From Brevibacillus brevis (lineage in GTDB: Bacteria > Bacillota > Bacilli > Brevibacillales > Brevibacillaceae), in assembly GCF_001039275.2 (NCBI RefSeq), contig NZ_CP030117.1, positions 6,241,001 to 6,305,000 on the forward strand: 64,000 nucleotides of DNA, in the 5' to 3' direction. Made by a program: the position numbers and the translations under genes. Below the pieces are notes generated by a model. That model searched no databases, was not told the DNA's origin, and was given only the letters and a program-made list of their open reading frames with translations. Shown here piece after piece: positions 8,054-16,353 of this stretch. The first letter of the stretch is position 1, and every line of letters starts with the position of its first letter.

Positions 8054-9808
8054 TTAAATACCAAGCAGCTTTAGCTTCCGATACAAGGTGCGAAGCCCGA
8101 TCCCGAGTTCTTCTGCTACCCGCTGCTTTCCTTTCAAATCGCTGCCATGCTTTTGCAGCGAAGCGCGAATGGCGTCCGCTTGTGCATCGGCGACCCTTGC
8201 TTTGATAGCTGGACCTGAATGCGAAGGAGCCACTGTAGGACGAGCACGAAGGCGCGGAGGCAAGCTGTCCGCAGTCAGAACCGTGTCTTGCTCCATGTTC
8301 ATGGCGTACTCGATGGCGTTTTCCAGCTCCCGCACATTGCCCGGCCAGTGATAGTGCGTGAGCAGGCTCATTGCCTCCCGAGCTATTCCGAAGAAGGTAC
8401 GTCCTGCTTGCTCTCCGTACTTCTCCATAAATGAAACAGCCAAGAGCTCGATGTCTTCCTTGCGCTCTGCGAGTGACGGGACGTGTATTGGAATAACGTT
8501 CAACCGATAGAACAAGTCGGCACGAAACGCTTTTTTCTCCACGAGCTCCTCCAGGTTCTGATTCGTCGCCGCGATGATTCGTACATTGATGGGAAACGAC
8601 CGTGTGCCGCCGATGCGTTCCACGACCTTTTCCTGCAAGACTCGCAGCAGCTTGGCCTGCAACGAGAGTGGCATATCGCCGATCTCATCCAGAAAAAGCG
8701 TACCTCCCTCTGCCAATTCGAACCGCCCTGGCTTTCCTCCCTTTTTGGCTCCGGTAAACGCACCGTCCTCGTATCCGAACAATTCGCTCTCGAACAGATT
8801 TTCCGGAATGCTGGCGCAATTGATCGCGACAAACGGATAGAATGCTCGCGTGCTTGCCTCGTGAATCGCTTTTGCCAGATGTCCTTTGCCTGTCCCTGTT
8901 TCTCCGGTAATCAGTACCGTAGAGCTGCTGTTACCGATTTTCATCGCCATTTCTTTGACCTGTTTGATGGCTGGGCTGTTTCCCACGATTTGAGCCAGGC
9001 TATCCGTTTTGCCAGACGAACGACTCCCTTGATGATCGATCAAACGCGGAACAGTTAACGATCCCCTCTGCACGCGAAGCACACCGCCAATGAGCTGATT
9101 GTTGACGATAATCGGAGTGGCCTCGGTCGGAGCATCCAGCTTGTCAACGAGACAATTGGCGATCGGCAAGGAATGCGCAGCCATCCCGGATAACGACGGC
9201 AGCAGCATCCGTGAAATCTCCGCTGGCAGCAGCTCATGCTGGGACAGCAGTCTACGCGCGCTGGCGTTCGTGTGAATGACATTGCCACTTCGGTCAAAGG
9301 TGAAATACGCATCGGCAACGGTATCCAGCGCTCCCTCCAACAGCCGTATAGAGTCATGAGACGATTCGATTTGTCTCGTCGCATGGGACTGTACAATCGC
9401 CGTAATCATCTCGCTGACTTCTGTCAGGATTTGCTGGTATCTCTCTGTATGCTTGGACAGGCGATTTTGACCTTCCTTCGTAAAGGATGTGAGGGAAACG
9501 ACCCCGATTGCATGATTGGCTACCTTAATAGAGGAGAGCAGTTCGACTTTGGCGGGGCAACTGTCGAGAAAACGGCATCCTTTACACATTTCCATGGAGC
9601 CGGGTTTGTCTACCACATACTGACCTTTTGCCAACACGAATTCAATCGAGGGCACATGCACGTTTTCGCCTTTTTGTTTCAAATAGCGCTCTGTACTCAC
9701 GACCAAGAGGCCGCGCTCGTTAATTACCGCAGCATCTACGTTCAATATATCTGAAATGCTTGTAATGACCTTTTCGATGGCTGGTTTGCACAGATCCAAC
9801 GAAACCAT
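8054..9808 (-). CDS. Sigma-54-dependent activator of the adjacent catabolic operon
   Basis: A 584-residue enhancer-binding protein. The N-terminal sensory domain (about 1-150) carries a cysteine cluster, MCKGCRFLDSC (C-x2-C-x6-C), which could bind a metal or sense redox. A PAS-like domain follows at about 155-240. The AAA+ domain has Walker A GETGTGKG, an intact GAFTGA loop, FLDEIGDMP, and WPGNVRELENAIEYA. A Fis-type helix-turn-helix sits at the C-terminus (VAEELGIGLRTLYRKLKLLGI). GGGAGGA precedes the ATG at 9808. It is divergent from the operon starting at 10071, which has a sigma-54 promoter and upstream palindromes. It is therefore very likely the direct activator. The inducer is unknown, probably an amino acid or derivative imported by this operon. 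Confidence 0.92.
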   Translation of the reverse strand: MVSLDLCKPAIEKVITSISDILNVDAAVINERGLLVVSTERYLKQKGENVHVPSIEFVLAKGQYVVDKPGSMEMCKGCRFLDSCPAKVELLSSIKVANHAIGVVSLTSFTKEGQNRLSKHTERYQQILTEVSEMITAIVQSHATRQIESSHDSIRLLEGALDTVADAYFTFDRSGNVIHTNASARRLLSQHELLPAEISRMLLPSLSGMAAHSLPIANCLVDKLDAPTEATPIIVNNQLIGGVLRVQRGSLTVPRLIDHQGSRSSGKTDSLAQIVGNSPAIKQVKEMAMKIGNSSSTVLITGETGTGKGHLAKAIHEASTRAFYPFVAINCASIPENLFESELFGYEDGAFTGAKKGGKPGRFELAEGGTLFLDEIGDMPLSLQAKLLRVLQEKVVERIGGTRSFPINVRIIAATNQNLEELVEKKAFRADLFYRLNVIPIHVPSLAERKEDIELLAVSFMEKYGEQAGRTFFGIAREAMSLLTHYHWPGNVRELENAIEYAMNMEQDTVLTADSLPPRLRARPTVAPSHSGPAIKARVADAQADAIRASLQKHGSDLKGKQRVAEELGIGLRTLYRKLKLLGI

Positions 9809-9888
9809 GGATATCCTCCCTGCTTATTGTCCTTGCTCTCTATTTTACGAAATATTTAGATAGTTCACAAACGTTTTACCACTGATGT

Positions 9889-9934
9889 TTGTCAATAATG
9901 ACAACTTATTGCCACTTTTGTCACTGTCATGACG
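9889..9934. promoter_or_regulatory. Upstream activator sites (palindromes) for the sigma-54 activator
   Basis: A perfect dyad TTGTCA-ATAA-TGACAA (9889-9904) is followed by TTGTCA (9918-9923) and the palindrome GTCATGAC (9926-9933). The repeated TGTCA/TGACA half-site lies 90-130 bp upstream of the -24/-12 promoter, where enhancer-binding proteins bind. It also lies 80-125 bp upstream of the activator's own start, so autoregulation is possible. Confidence 0.6.
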
Positions 9935-10019
9935 GTACGAAACACAGTCGGAACCTCGTAAAATCAGCTTTTTTACGATCAACCAAGGAGCATGTTACCC
10001 CGCGCGGTTCATTCCACAC

Positions 10020-10037
10020 TTGGCACAGTGATTGCAT
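10020..10037 (+). promoter_or_regulatory. Sigma-54 (-24/-12) promoter
   Basis: TTGGCAC-AGTGA-TTGCAT. The invariant GG (10022-10023) and GC (10034-10035) have the required spacing, and the match to the sigma-54 consensus is near perfect. It lies about 35 bases upstream of the first gene of the operon. Confidence 0.92.
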
Positions 10038-10070
10038 TATAAACTTTTCAACTAGGGGGAGTGATCAACC

Positions 10071-10853
10071 ATGGTAAACACGAACGAGGTATTCAATCTG
10101 CAAGGAAAGGTAGCCTTGGTGACAGGTGCTGCTTCCGGTATCGGACTTGCAACAGCGAAACGACTGGCCCAATTCGGAGTAAACGTCATGCTGCTTGATA
10201 TCAACGAGGAGCTCGGGGAAAAGGCGGCACAAGAAATCGTAGCGGATGGCGGGTCAGCCCGTTATTTTACATGCAATGTAGTTTCCCAACAGGATTGTCG
10301 TGCAGTAACGCAAGCGATCGAGGAAGCTTACGGTCGCATCGATATTTTGTTCAACAACGCAGGCGTGATCAGAAGAAAGACAGTCGTCGAGCTGGAAGAA
10401 GACGATTGGGATCTGGTCGTCGATGTCTCCTTGAAGGGTGCTTACAACCTCTCCAAATTCGTCATTCCTGTCATGGCGAAAACAGGAGGAGGCAGCATCA
10501 TTAACACAGGCTCTGGCTGGGGCATCAAGGGCGGTGACAAGGCGGCGGCCTACTGCGCGGCAAAAGCAGGCGTCGTCAATCTGACACGGGCAATGGCGAT
10601 TGACCACGGTCCGGAAAACATCCGTGTGAATTGCGTGTCACCCGGCGATACCGACACACCTCTGTTGCGTGAAGAAGCGCGCCAGCTTGAAAAAGATGAA
10701 GGAGCATTCCTCGTCTCCTCCGCCCAAGGGCGTCCGCTGGAGCGTCTCGGTTCTCCGCAAGATATTGCCAATGCTGTCCTATTCTTTGCCAGCGACTTGT
10801 CATCCTGGGTGACGGGCTCCGTACTGGTCGTCGACGGCGGCGGTTTGGCTTAA
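10071..10853 (+). CDS. Short-chain dehydrogenase/reductase
   Basis: A 260-residue classical SDR, cytosolic and NAD(P)-dependent. The cofactor motif TGAASGIG is at about residues 18-25, with NNAG in the middle. The catalytic YxxxK appears as YCAAK with an upstream Ser in the GSGWG stretch. An acidic residue after beta-2 (LLDIN) points to NAD(H) preference. GGGGGAGTG precedes the ATG. As the first gene of the sigma-54 operon it probably oxidises a hydroxyl group of the imported compound or of an intermediate. The exact substrate is not predictable. Confidence 0.9.
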   Translation: MVNTNEVFNLQGKVALVTGAASGIGLATAKRLAQFGVNVMLLDINEELGEKAAQEIVADGGSARYFTCNVVSQQDCRAVTQAIEEAYGRIDILFNNAGVIRRKTVVELEEDDWDLVVDVSLKGAYNLSKFVIPVMAKTGGGSIINTGSGWGIKGGDKAAAYCAAKAGVVNLTRAMAIDHGPENIRVNCVSPGDTDTPLLREEARQLEKDEGAFLVSSAQGRPLERLGSPQDIANAVLFFASDLSSWVTGSVLVVDGGGLA

Positions 10854-10905
10854 TGTATCGTTATTTCGACTGAATATTCCAACGAAGAAATGGAGGAACC
10901 ATGTG

Positions 10906-12291
10906 ATGAGCGTACAGCGTTATGCCCACCCGTATATTCCGAATTCTGCACCTGCAGTTAAAGAGAAAATGCTTGCCGAAATCGGCTTTTCCAGCATCGA
11001 GGATATCTATGCGGACATTCCCGGGGAGCTGCGCCTAAAAGAAAAAATGAACATCCCGAAAGCTTTGACCGAATACGAGCTGGAACGCCACGTCAACCAG
11101 CTCATGAACAAAAACCAAACCACAAAAGAAAATATCAGCTTTCTCGGCGCAGGTTGCTGGCCGCATTTTGTTCCGGCTGTTTGTGATGAAATCAACTCCC
11201 GCGCAGAGTTCGTGACCGCGTATGCTGGCGAGCCTTACGAAGACAAGGGGCGCTTTCAGGCGCTGTTCGAGTATCAAAGCCTCGTAGCTGAGCTGGTCGA
11301 TATGGATGTCGTGAATGTTCCGACCTTTGACTGGGCACAGGCCGCTTCGACTGCTCTGCGCATGGCAGCACGCATTACCAACCGTACAGAACTTTTGGTC
11401 TCGAAAAATATCCATCCCGACAAGCTCTTGATCATCAAAAACTACACGTCTCCTGATCTTACCGTCACCTTGATCGATTTTGAGAACGAAACAGGCAGAC
11501 TTGACCTGAATGATCTAAAAGCAAAGCTCAGTGTAGATACAGCAGCAGTTTACTTCGAAAACCCGACCTTCCTCGGCTCCGTGGAAGTACACGGGCAGAT
11601 GATTGCGGACTTGGCTCATGCAGCCGGTGCCATTTGCGTAGTCGGCGTCGATCCCATCTCTCTTGGCGTGATGGAATCTCCGGCGAATTACGGCGCGGAC
11701 ATCGTGTGCGGAGATTTGCAACCGCTCGGCGTACACATGCATTACGGCGGTGGGCAATCCGGCTTTATCGCGACGCATGACGACCCGACCTACGTCATGG
11801 AATATCCGTCCCGCCTTTTTGGAATCGCTCCGACAGAGGTCGAAGGCGAATACGGCTTCGGAGATGTCGCGTACGACCGCACCTCTTTTGCCAAACGCGA
11901 AAAAGGCAAGGAGTCCGTCGGAACGCAAACCGCGCTATGGGGCATTACCGCAGGCGTGTACTTGGCGACGATGGGACCCGTGGGCATGGAAGAAGTCGGG
12001 CAAGGCATCATGCAGCGCTCCCAATACGCCGCCAAGCAGCTCTCTTCCATTCCCGGCGCCGAGGCCAAATTCTCCGCTCCTTTCTTCAAGGAGTTCGTGA
12101 TCGACTTTTCGCAAACAGGCAAAACCGTCAAAGACATCAACGCTGCGCTTCTCGCCAAAGGAATTTTCGGCGGAGTTGATTTGACTGAACACTACCCGGA
12201 ATTGGGTCAATGTGCACTCTACTGCGTCACGGAGGTTCATACCCAGGAGGATATTGATACACTCGTTGCCGCAATAAAAAACATCGTGTAA
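10906..12291 (+). CDS. Divergent glycine-decarboxylase-like PLP protein, GcvPA-type subunit
   Basis: A 461-residue fold-type I PLP protein homologous to subunit 1 of glycine decarboxylase (P protein). The family's FLGAG motif is kept. The next stretch, which in true GcvPA reads close to VYDHYIP and then YTPYQAEISQG, reads CWPHFVP and YAGEPYEDKGR here. This is part of the glycine/lipoyl site, so a substrate other than glycine is likely. No GcvT or GcvH gene is present nearby. GGAGG lies 9 bases before ATG 10906; a GTG at 10903 is an alternative. The gene sits between the dehydrogenase and the catalytic partner subunit. Homology is certain; the reaction is inferred. Confidence 0.85.
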   Translation: MSVQRYAHPYIPNSAPAVKEKMLAEIGFSSIEDIYADIPGELRLKEKMNIPKALTEYELERHVNQLMNKNQTTKENISFLGAGCWPHFVPAVCDEINSRAEFVTAYAGEPYEDKGRFQALFEYQSLVAELVDMDVVNVPTFDWAQAASTALRMAARITNRTELLVSKNIHPDKLLIIKNYTSPDLTVTLIDFENETGRLDLNDLKAKLSVDTAAVYFENPTFLGSVEVHGQMIADLAHAAGAICVVGVDPISLGVMESPANYGADIVCGDLQPLGVHMHYGGGQSGFIATHDDPTYVMEYPSRLFGIAPTEVEGEYGFGDVAYDRTSFAKREKGKESVGTQTALWGITAGVYLATMGPVGMEEVGQGIMQRSQYAAKQLSSIPGAEAKFSAPFFKEFVIDFSQTGKTVKDINAALLAKGIFGGVDLTEHYPELGQCALYCVTEVHTQEDIDTLVAAIKNIV

Positions 12292-12307
12292 AAGGAGGAA
12301 ACCGCCC

Positions 12308-13897
12308 ATGAAAACATCCGAAGGAACAATCGGCAAAATGAAACGGATTCCGAGAGACCATAAGGTACGCCGCTTTCACCAAGCAAAGTGGGATGAGCCT
12401 GTCATTTTCGAGCTGAGCCAGCCCGGCGAGCGTGGCGTCGAGGTCCCGCCCGTCGAGCCACAAATTGTGGAGACCGTAGGCGATGGCATCTCTCAGCTAC
12501 CAGACAGCCTGCGGCGAAAAAAACGGCCGAATCTTCCCGAGATCAGTCAGTACCGCGTGATCCGTCATTACTCCCGCATTTCGCAGGAGGTTCTGGGGTC
12601 GGATTTCAACGTAGAGATCGGGCAAGGCACCTGCACGATGAAATACTCCCCGAAAATCAATGAACGCTTCGTGCGCTCGCCGAAAATGGCGGAGCTGCAT
12701 CCGCTGCAAGACGAATCCACTGTCCAAGGGATGCTGGAGATGACCTATCAGCTCGATCTGTACCTGCGCGAGATTTCGGGAATGGACAAATTCTCGTTCC
12801 AACCGGGCAGCGGCACACAGGCGTTGTTTACCCAGGCCTCTATCGTGCGCAAATACCACGAATCTCGCGGCGAAGGAGAGCAGCGCAACGAGTTTATTAC
12901 CACCCATTTTTCCCACCCGTCCCAAGCCGCGACGGCAGCAGTCAAAGGCTTCAAAATCATTTATGTACCTGCTGACGAAAACGGCTACCCTGATCTGGAA
13001 GCGCTAAAGGGCCTCGTCTCGGAGCGCACCGCCGCCTTTGCCGTAGCGAATCCAGAGGATACAGGCATTTACAACTCCCGCATCAAGGAGTTCACAGACG
13101 TCGTTCACGCCGCAGGAGGGCTGTGCTGCTACGACCAAGCAAACGCCAACGGCTTGCTCGGCATTACACGCGCGCTGGAAGCAGGCTTTGACATGTGCTT
13201 CTTCAACCTGCACAAAACCTTCTCCGTCCCACACGCTTGCGGCGGACCTGCAACAGGTGCCATCGGGGTCACTGCCGAGCTTGCGCCATTCCTGCCAGGA
13301 CCGATCGTAGACTTCGACGGAGAGCGTTACTTCTATAAGCGTGATTTGAAAAACAGCATCGGGAAAGTCCGCAGCTTTTACGGCGTACCACCTGCTGTCC
13401 TGCGCTCCTACGCTTGGGTCCGGGCGCTTGGTGCTGACGGCTTGAGGGAAGTTGCCGAAATCGCTTGCCTCAACAACAACTATCTCTATCACAAAATCCT
13501 GCAAATCCGCGGTGCGAGCGCACCCTATATACAAGGCCGACGCCTGGAGCAGGTTCGCTATAGCTGGCAGCAGTTAAAAGAAGACACCGGCATCACGACA
13601 TACGATGTTCAGCGTCGGATGGTCGACTTTGCCCACCATTACTGGACCAGTCACCACCCGTACGTCGTGCCAGAGCCGTTCACTCTGGAACCGACGGAGT
13701 CTTACTCCATGGCAGAGCTCGACGAGTACATTGCGGCACTGACCCATATTTCACAGGAAGCCTATGAGAATCCGGAGATCGTCAAAACAGCACCGCACAA
13801 TAGTACAGGTCACCGTGTCCTAGAGTCCGTGCTCGATGATCCTGATCAATGGTGTATCACTTGGAGAGCTTATCTGAAAAAGACGGCACAAAATTAG
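12308..13897 (+). CDS. Divergent glycine-decarboxylase-like PLP protein, GcvPB-type catalytic subunit
   Basis: A 529-residue protein, about 40 longer than usual GcvPB because of an N-terminal extension. The PLP lysine is K303 in FNLHKTF. The glycine-rich stretch after it reads PHACGGPATG, where canonical GcvPB has PHGGGGPGMG, again pointing to a distinct subfamily. With the preceding subunit it should form an alpha2beta2-type decarboxylase or a related PLP lyase. Canonical glycine decarboxylation needs lipoyl GcvH, which is not encoded here. AAAGGAGG precedes ATG 12308. A weak hairpin follows the gene. Confidence 0.85.
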   Translation: MKTSEGTIGKMKRIPRDHKVRRFHQAKWDEPVIFELSQPGERGVEVPPVEPQIVETVGDGISQLPDSLRRKKRPNLPEISQYRVIRHYSRISQEVLGSDFNVEIGQGTCTMKYSPKINERFVRSPKMAELHPLQDESTVQGMLEMTYQLDLYLREISGMDKFSFQPGSGTQALFTQASIVRKYHESRGEGEQRNEFITTHFSHPSQAATAAVKGFKIIYVPADENGYPDLEALKGLVSERTAAFAVANPEDTGIYNSRIKEFTDVVHAAGGLCCYDQANANGLLGITRALEAGFDMCFFNLHKTFSVPHACGGPATGAIGVTAELAPFLPGPIVDFDGERYFYKRDLKNSIGKVRSFYGVPPAVLRSYAWVRALGADGLREVAEIACLNNNYLYHKILQIRGASAPYIQGRRLEQVRYSWQQLKEDTGITTYDVQRRMVDFAHHYWTSHHPYVVPEPFTLEPTESYSMAELDEYIAALTHISQEAYENPEIVKTAPHNSTGHRVLESVLDDPDQWCITWRAYLKKTAQN

Positions 13898-13904
13898 TTC
13901 ATCT

Positions 13905-13939
13905 AGGGGCAAGGGCGGCATGTACGCCCTCCCCCTTTT
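13905..13939 (+). terminator. Possible partial terminator or processing hairpin within the operon
   Basis: AGGGCG/CGCCCT stem with flanking GGGG/CCCCC and a short T-run. It separates the enzyme genes from the transporter genes and may reduce, rather than stop, read-through. Confidence 0.4.
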
Positions 13940-14022
13940 CCTCTAGAGGCAGCATACTTTTTTGTTTCCTAGCTGGGTCAGCAAGACGTTTTGCACACCA
14001 TATCTGTTAGGGGGATTCTCGT

Positions 14023-14892
14023 ATGAGGAAGAAAGGTTTGTTTCCTGTCACTCTTTTGGTCAGTTCGCTCGTGCTCTCTATTTTGGGAGGCTGTGCTTCC
14101 AATGCCGCCCCACCACAATCGCCAACAAATGCAACCCCTTCCACCACTCCCTCTACTCCCTCCACTACACCAGAACAGCCTGCTTCTGATGTGAAACTCA
14201 AGCTCGTCCATGAAGGAAAACTGACATTTGCGATGAGCGGTCTGCTCAAGCCACTCAACTACAAAGACACGAATGGCGTACTGACCGGATTCGATGTGGA
14301 GATCGGCAATGAGATCGCCAAACGGATCGGACTCGAAGCCAATCCCGTAACCAATCCGTGGGAAACGATTCTGCAAGGGCTGAAGGGCGGGAAATACGAT
14401 GCCATTATCGGCAGCATGACGCACACAGAAGAACGTGCCAAGCAAGTAGACTTCACCGAGCCCTATTACATCTCCGGCGGGCAAATTTTCATTGCCGAGA
14501 CCAATGACTCGATCAAAACGCAGGACGATCTGCAAGGCAAAGTCATCGGTGTCGTCCAGGCAAGCACTCACAAGGAGGTAGCCGAAACCTTAACGGATAA
14601 GACAAAAGTAAAAGGCTATCCCACAGACATCTACGCCTTGCAGGATCTGGTCCCCGGTCGGGTCGACGCCGTAATCACAGACCGTGTCGTCGGAACCTCT
14701 GCGATCAAGAATCAAGGTCTGAAAATCAAAGCGACAGGCGAGGTTTTGAACAAGGAAAACATTGCGATCGCCGTAACCAAAGACAACCCTGAGCTGACCA
14801 AAAAAATCAATGAAGCCATCAAAGCCATGATTGAAGACGGCACCTACGAGCAAATCAGCGTGAAATGGTTCGGATCGAACCTGTTGAAATAA
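14023..14892 (+). CDS. Amino-acid ABC transporter substrate-binding lipoprotein
   Basis: A 289-residue extracellular binding protein of the polar amino-acid family (SBP_bac_3). It has a lipoprotein signal with lipobox ILGGC (Cys about residue 26), then a Pro/Thr/Ser-rich linker. The binding domain contains GFDVEIGNEIAKRIG, the SMTHTEERAKQVDFTEPYY motif, and a DAVITDRV stretch near the end. It would be anchored to the outer face of the membrane and deliver its ligand to the permease encoded 19 bases downstream. GGGGGA precedes the ATG. Its ligand is presumably the substrate of the two PLP proteins. Confidence 0.92.
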   Translation: MRKKGLFPVTLLVSSLVLSILGGCASNAAPPQSPTNATPSTTPSTPSTTPEQPASDVKLKLVHEGKLTFAMSGLLKPLNYKDTNGVLTGFDVEIGNEIAKRIGLEANPVTNPWETILQGLKGGKYDAIIGSMTHTEERAKQVDFTEPYYISGGQIFIAETNDSIKTQDDLQGKVIGVVQASTHKEVAETLTDKTKVKGYPTDIYALQDLVPGRVDAVITDRVVGTSAIKNQGLKIKATGEVLNKENIAIAVTKDNPELTKKINEAIKAMIEDGTYEQISVKWFGSNLLK

Positions 14893-14911
14893 CGTGGGAG
14901 GTTGAGCAGCC

Positions 14912-15613
14912 ATGGGTTTTGTAACCAGTATCATTGATATATTTACGATTCATGGAAAAGCTTTTTTGGAGGCCGCTTGGATTACCGTTTCGCTCACGGC
15001 TGTATCCTTGGCGATGGCCTCTGTGATCGGACTCGTCTTCGCCTTTTTCAAAGTATCCGGGATTATCGTCCTGCAAAAGCTGGCCGACACCTATATTTTT
15101 ATCGTGCGCGGCATGCCGTTAATCGTCCAGCTCATGTTCCTCTACTACGGGATATCCAGTGTCATCGTGCTCTCTGACTTTACGGCAGGGGCACTCGCGC
15201 TTGGCATCCACTCTGGCGCTTACATTGCCGAGATTTTCCGGGGAGCCATCCAATCGATTGACCGTGGACAGATGGAGGCAGCACGTTCGCTCGGGATGCC
15301 GTATAGCCTGGCGATGCGTCGAATTGTTTTGCCACAAGCCTTCAAACGTGCCATTCCGCCGCTTGGCAATCAATTCATCATCGGACTGAAAGACTCTTCA
15401 CTCGTCGCGTACATTGCCGTAACAGAGCTGTTTAACCGTGCCTTGTCTGCACAAGCAGAGAACTTCATGCCTTTTGAAACGTATTTCGTCGTCGGACTGT
15501 ATTACCTCGCACTCGTCGCCATCTTTTCCTTTCTTTTAAACCGTGTGGAAAAACGTCTCGATACTGGTAGGACGTCCGTCAGCACTCCAAAACCAAAAGA
15601 GGTGGCAGCATGA
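14912..15613 (+). CDS. Amino-acid ABC transporter permease
   Basis: A 233-residue HisM/GlnP-type permease with five or six membrane spans. The EAA loop appears as [22 protein letters not shown], which contacts the ATPase. GTGGGAGG precedes the ATG. The stop overlaps the start of the ATPase gene by four bases (ATGA), which implies coupled translation. Confidence 0.92.
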   Translation: MGFVTSIIDIFTIHGKAFLEAAWITVSLTAVSLAMASVIGLVFAFFKVSGIIVLQKLADTYIFIVRGMPLIVQLMFLYYGISSVIVLSDFTAGALALGIHSGAYIAEIFRGAIQSIDRGQMEAARSLGMPYSLAMRRIVLPQAFKRAIPPLGNQFIIGLKDSSLVAYIAVTELFNRALSAQAENFMPFETYFVVGLYYLALVAIFSFLLNRVEKRLDTGRTSVSTPKPKEVAA

Positions 15614-16332
15614 TCAAGGTACGCAATCTGGCCAAGTCATTCGGGAACCTGCATGTACTTAAAAACATCACGCTGTCGATTCAAAAATCAGAAGTGGTTG
15701 TGCTGATCGGAGCGAGTGGGTCAGGGAAAAGCACGCTATTGAGATGTCTGAACTTTCTGGAAATAAAAGACAAAGGTGATATCGAGATCAACAATCAGGT
15801 CATCGATGTCAAAAACAGTGACTTGAACAAAGTACGCGAGCATGTCGGCATGGTTTTTCAGCATTTCAATCTGTTCCCGCATATGACCGTGCTGGAAAAC
15901 GTGATTGAAGCACCGATCTACGTCAAAAGGAAAACCAAGATGGAAGCGACCGCAAAAGCCATGGAGCTATTACGGCGCGTCGGATTGACAGACAAAGCAA
16001 ACGCCTATCCCGAGCAGCTCTCCGGCGGGCAGAAGCAGCGTGTCGCGATTGCCCGTGCTCTGGCGATGGAGCCGGATGTCATGCTGTTTGATGAGCCTAC
16101 TTCTGCCCTGGACCCTGAGCTGGTAGGCGAAGTGCTCGCTACAATGAAAGACCTCGCCCGCGATGGCATGACAATGGTCGTCGTAACGCACGAAATGGGC
16201 TTTGCCCGCGAAGTAGCTGACCGAGTCATTATGCTAGCGGACGGAGAAATGGTCGAAGAAGCCCATCCCCATGAGCTCTTCACCAATCCAAAGCATGAAC
16301 GTACCAAGCGGTTTTTACAACAAATTTTGTAA
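15610..16332 (+). CDS. Amino-acid ABC transporter ATP-binding protein
   Basis: A 240-residue ABC ATPase of the GlnQ/HisP type. Walker A is GASGSGKST, the Q-loop is [12 protein letters not shown], the signature is LSGGQKQR, Walker B is [12 protein letters not shown], and the H-loop is [10 protein letters not shown]. It powers the importer formed with the two preceding genes. Confidence 0.95.
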   Translation: MIKVRNLAKSFGNLHVLKNITLSIQKSEVVVLIGASGSGKSTLLRCLNFLEIKDKGDIEINNQVIDVKNSDLNKVREHVGMVFQHFNLFPHMTVLENVIEAPIYVKRKTKMEATAKAMELLRRVGLTDKANAYPEQLSGGQKQRVAIARALAMEPDVMLFDEPTSALDPELVGEVLATMKDLARDGMTMVVVTHEMGFAREVADRVIMLADGEMVEEAHPHELFTNPKHERTKRFLQQIL

Positions 16333-16353
16333 GCCAAAGACGAGGTGGAACCC

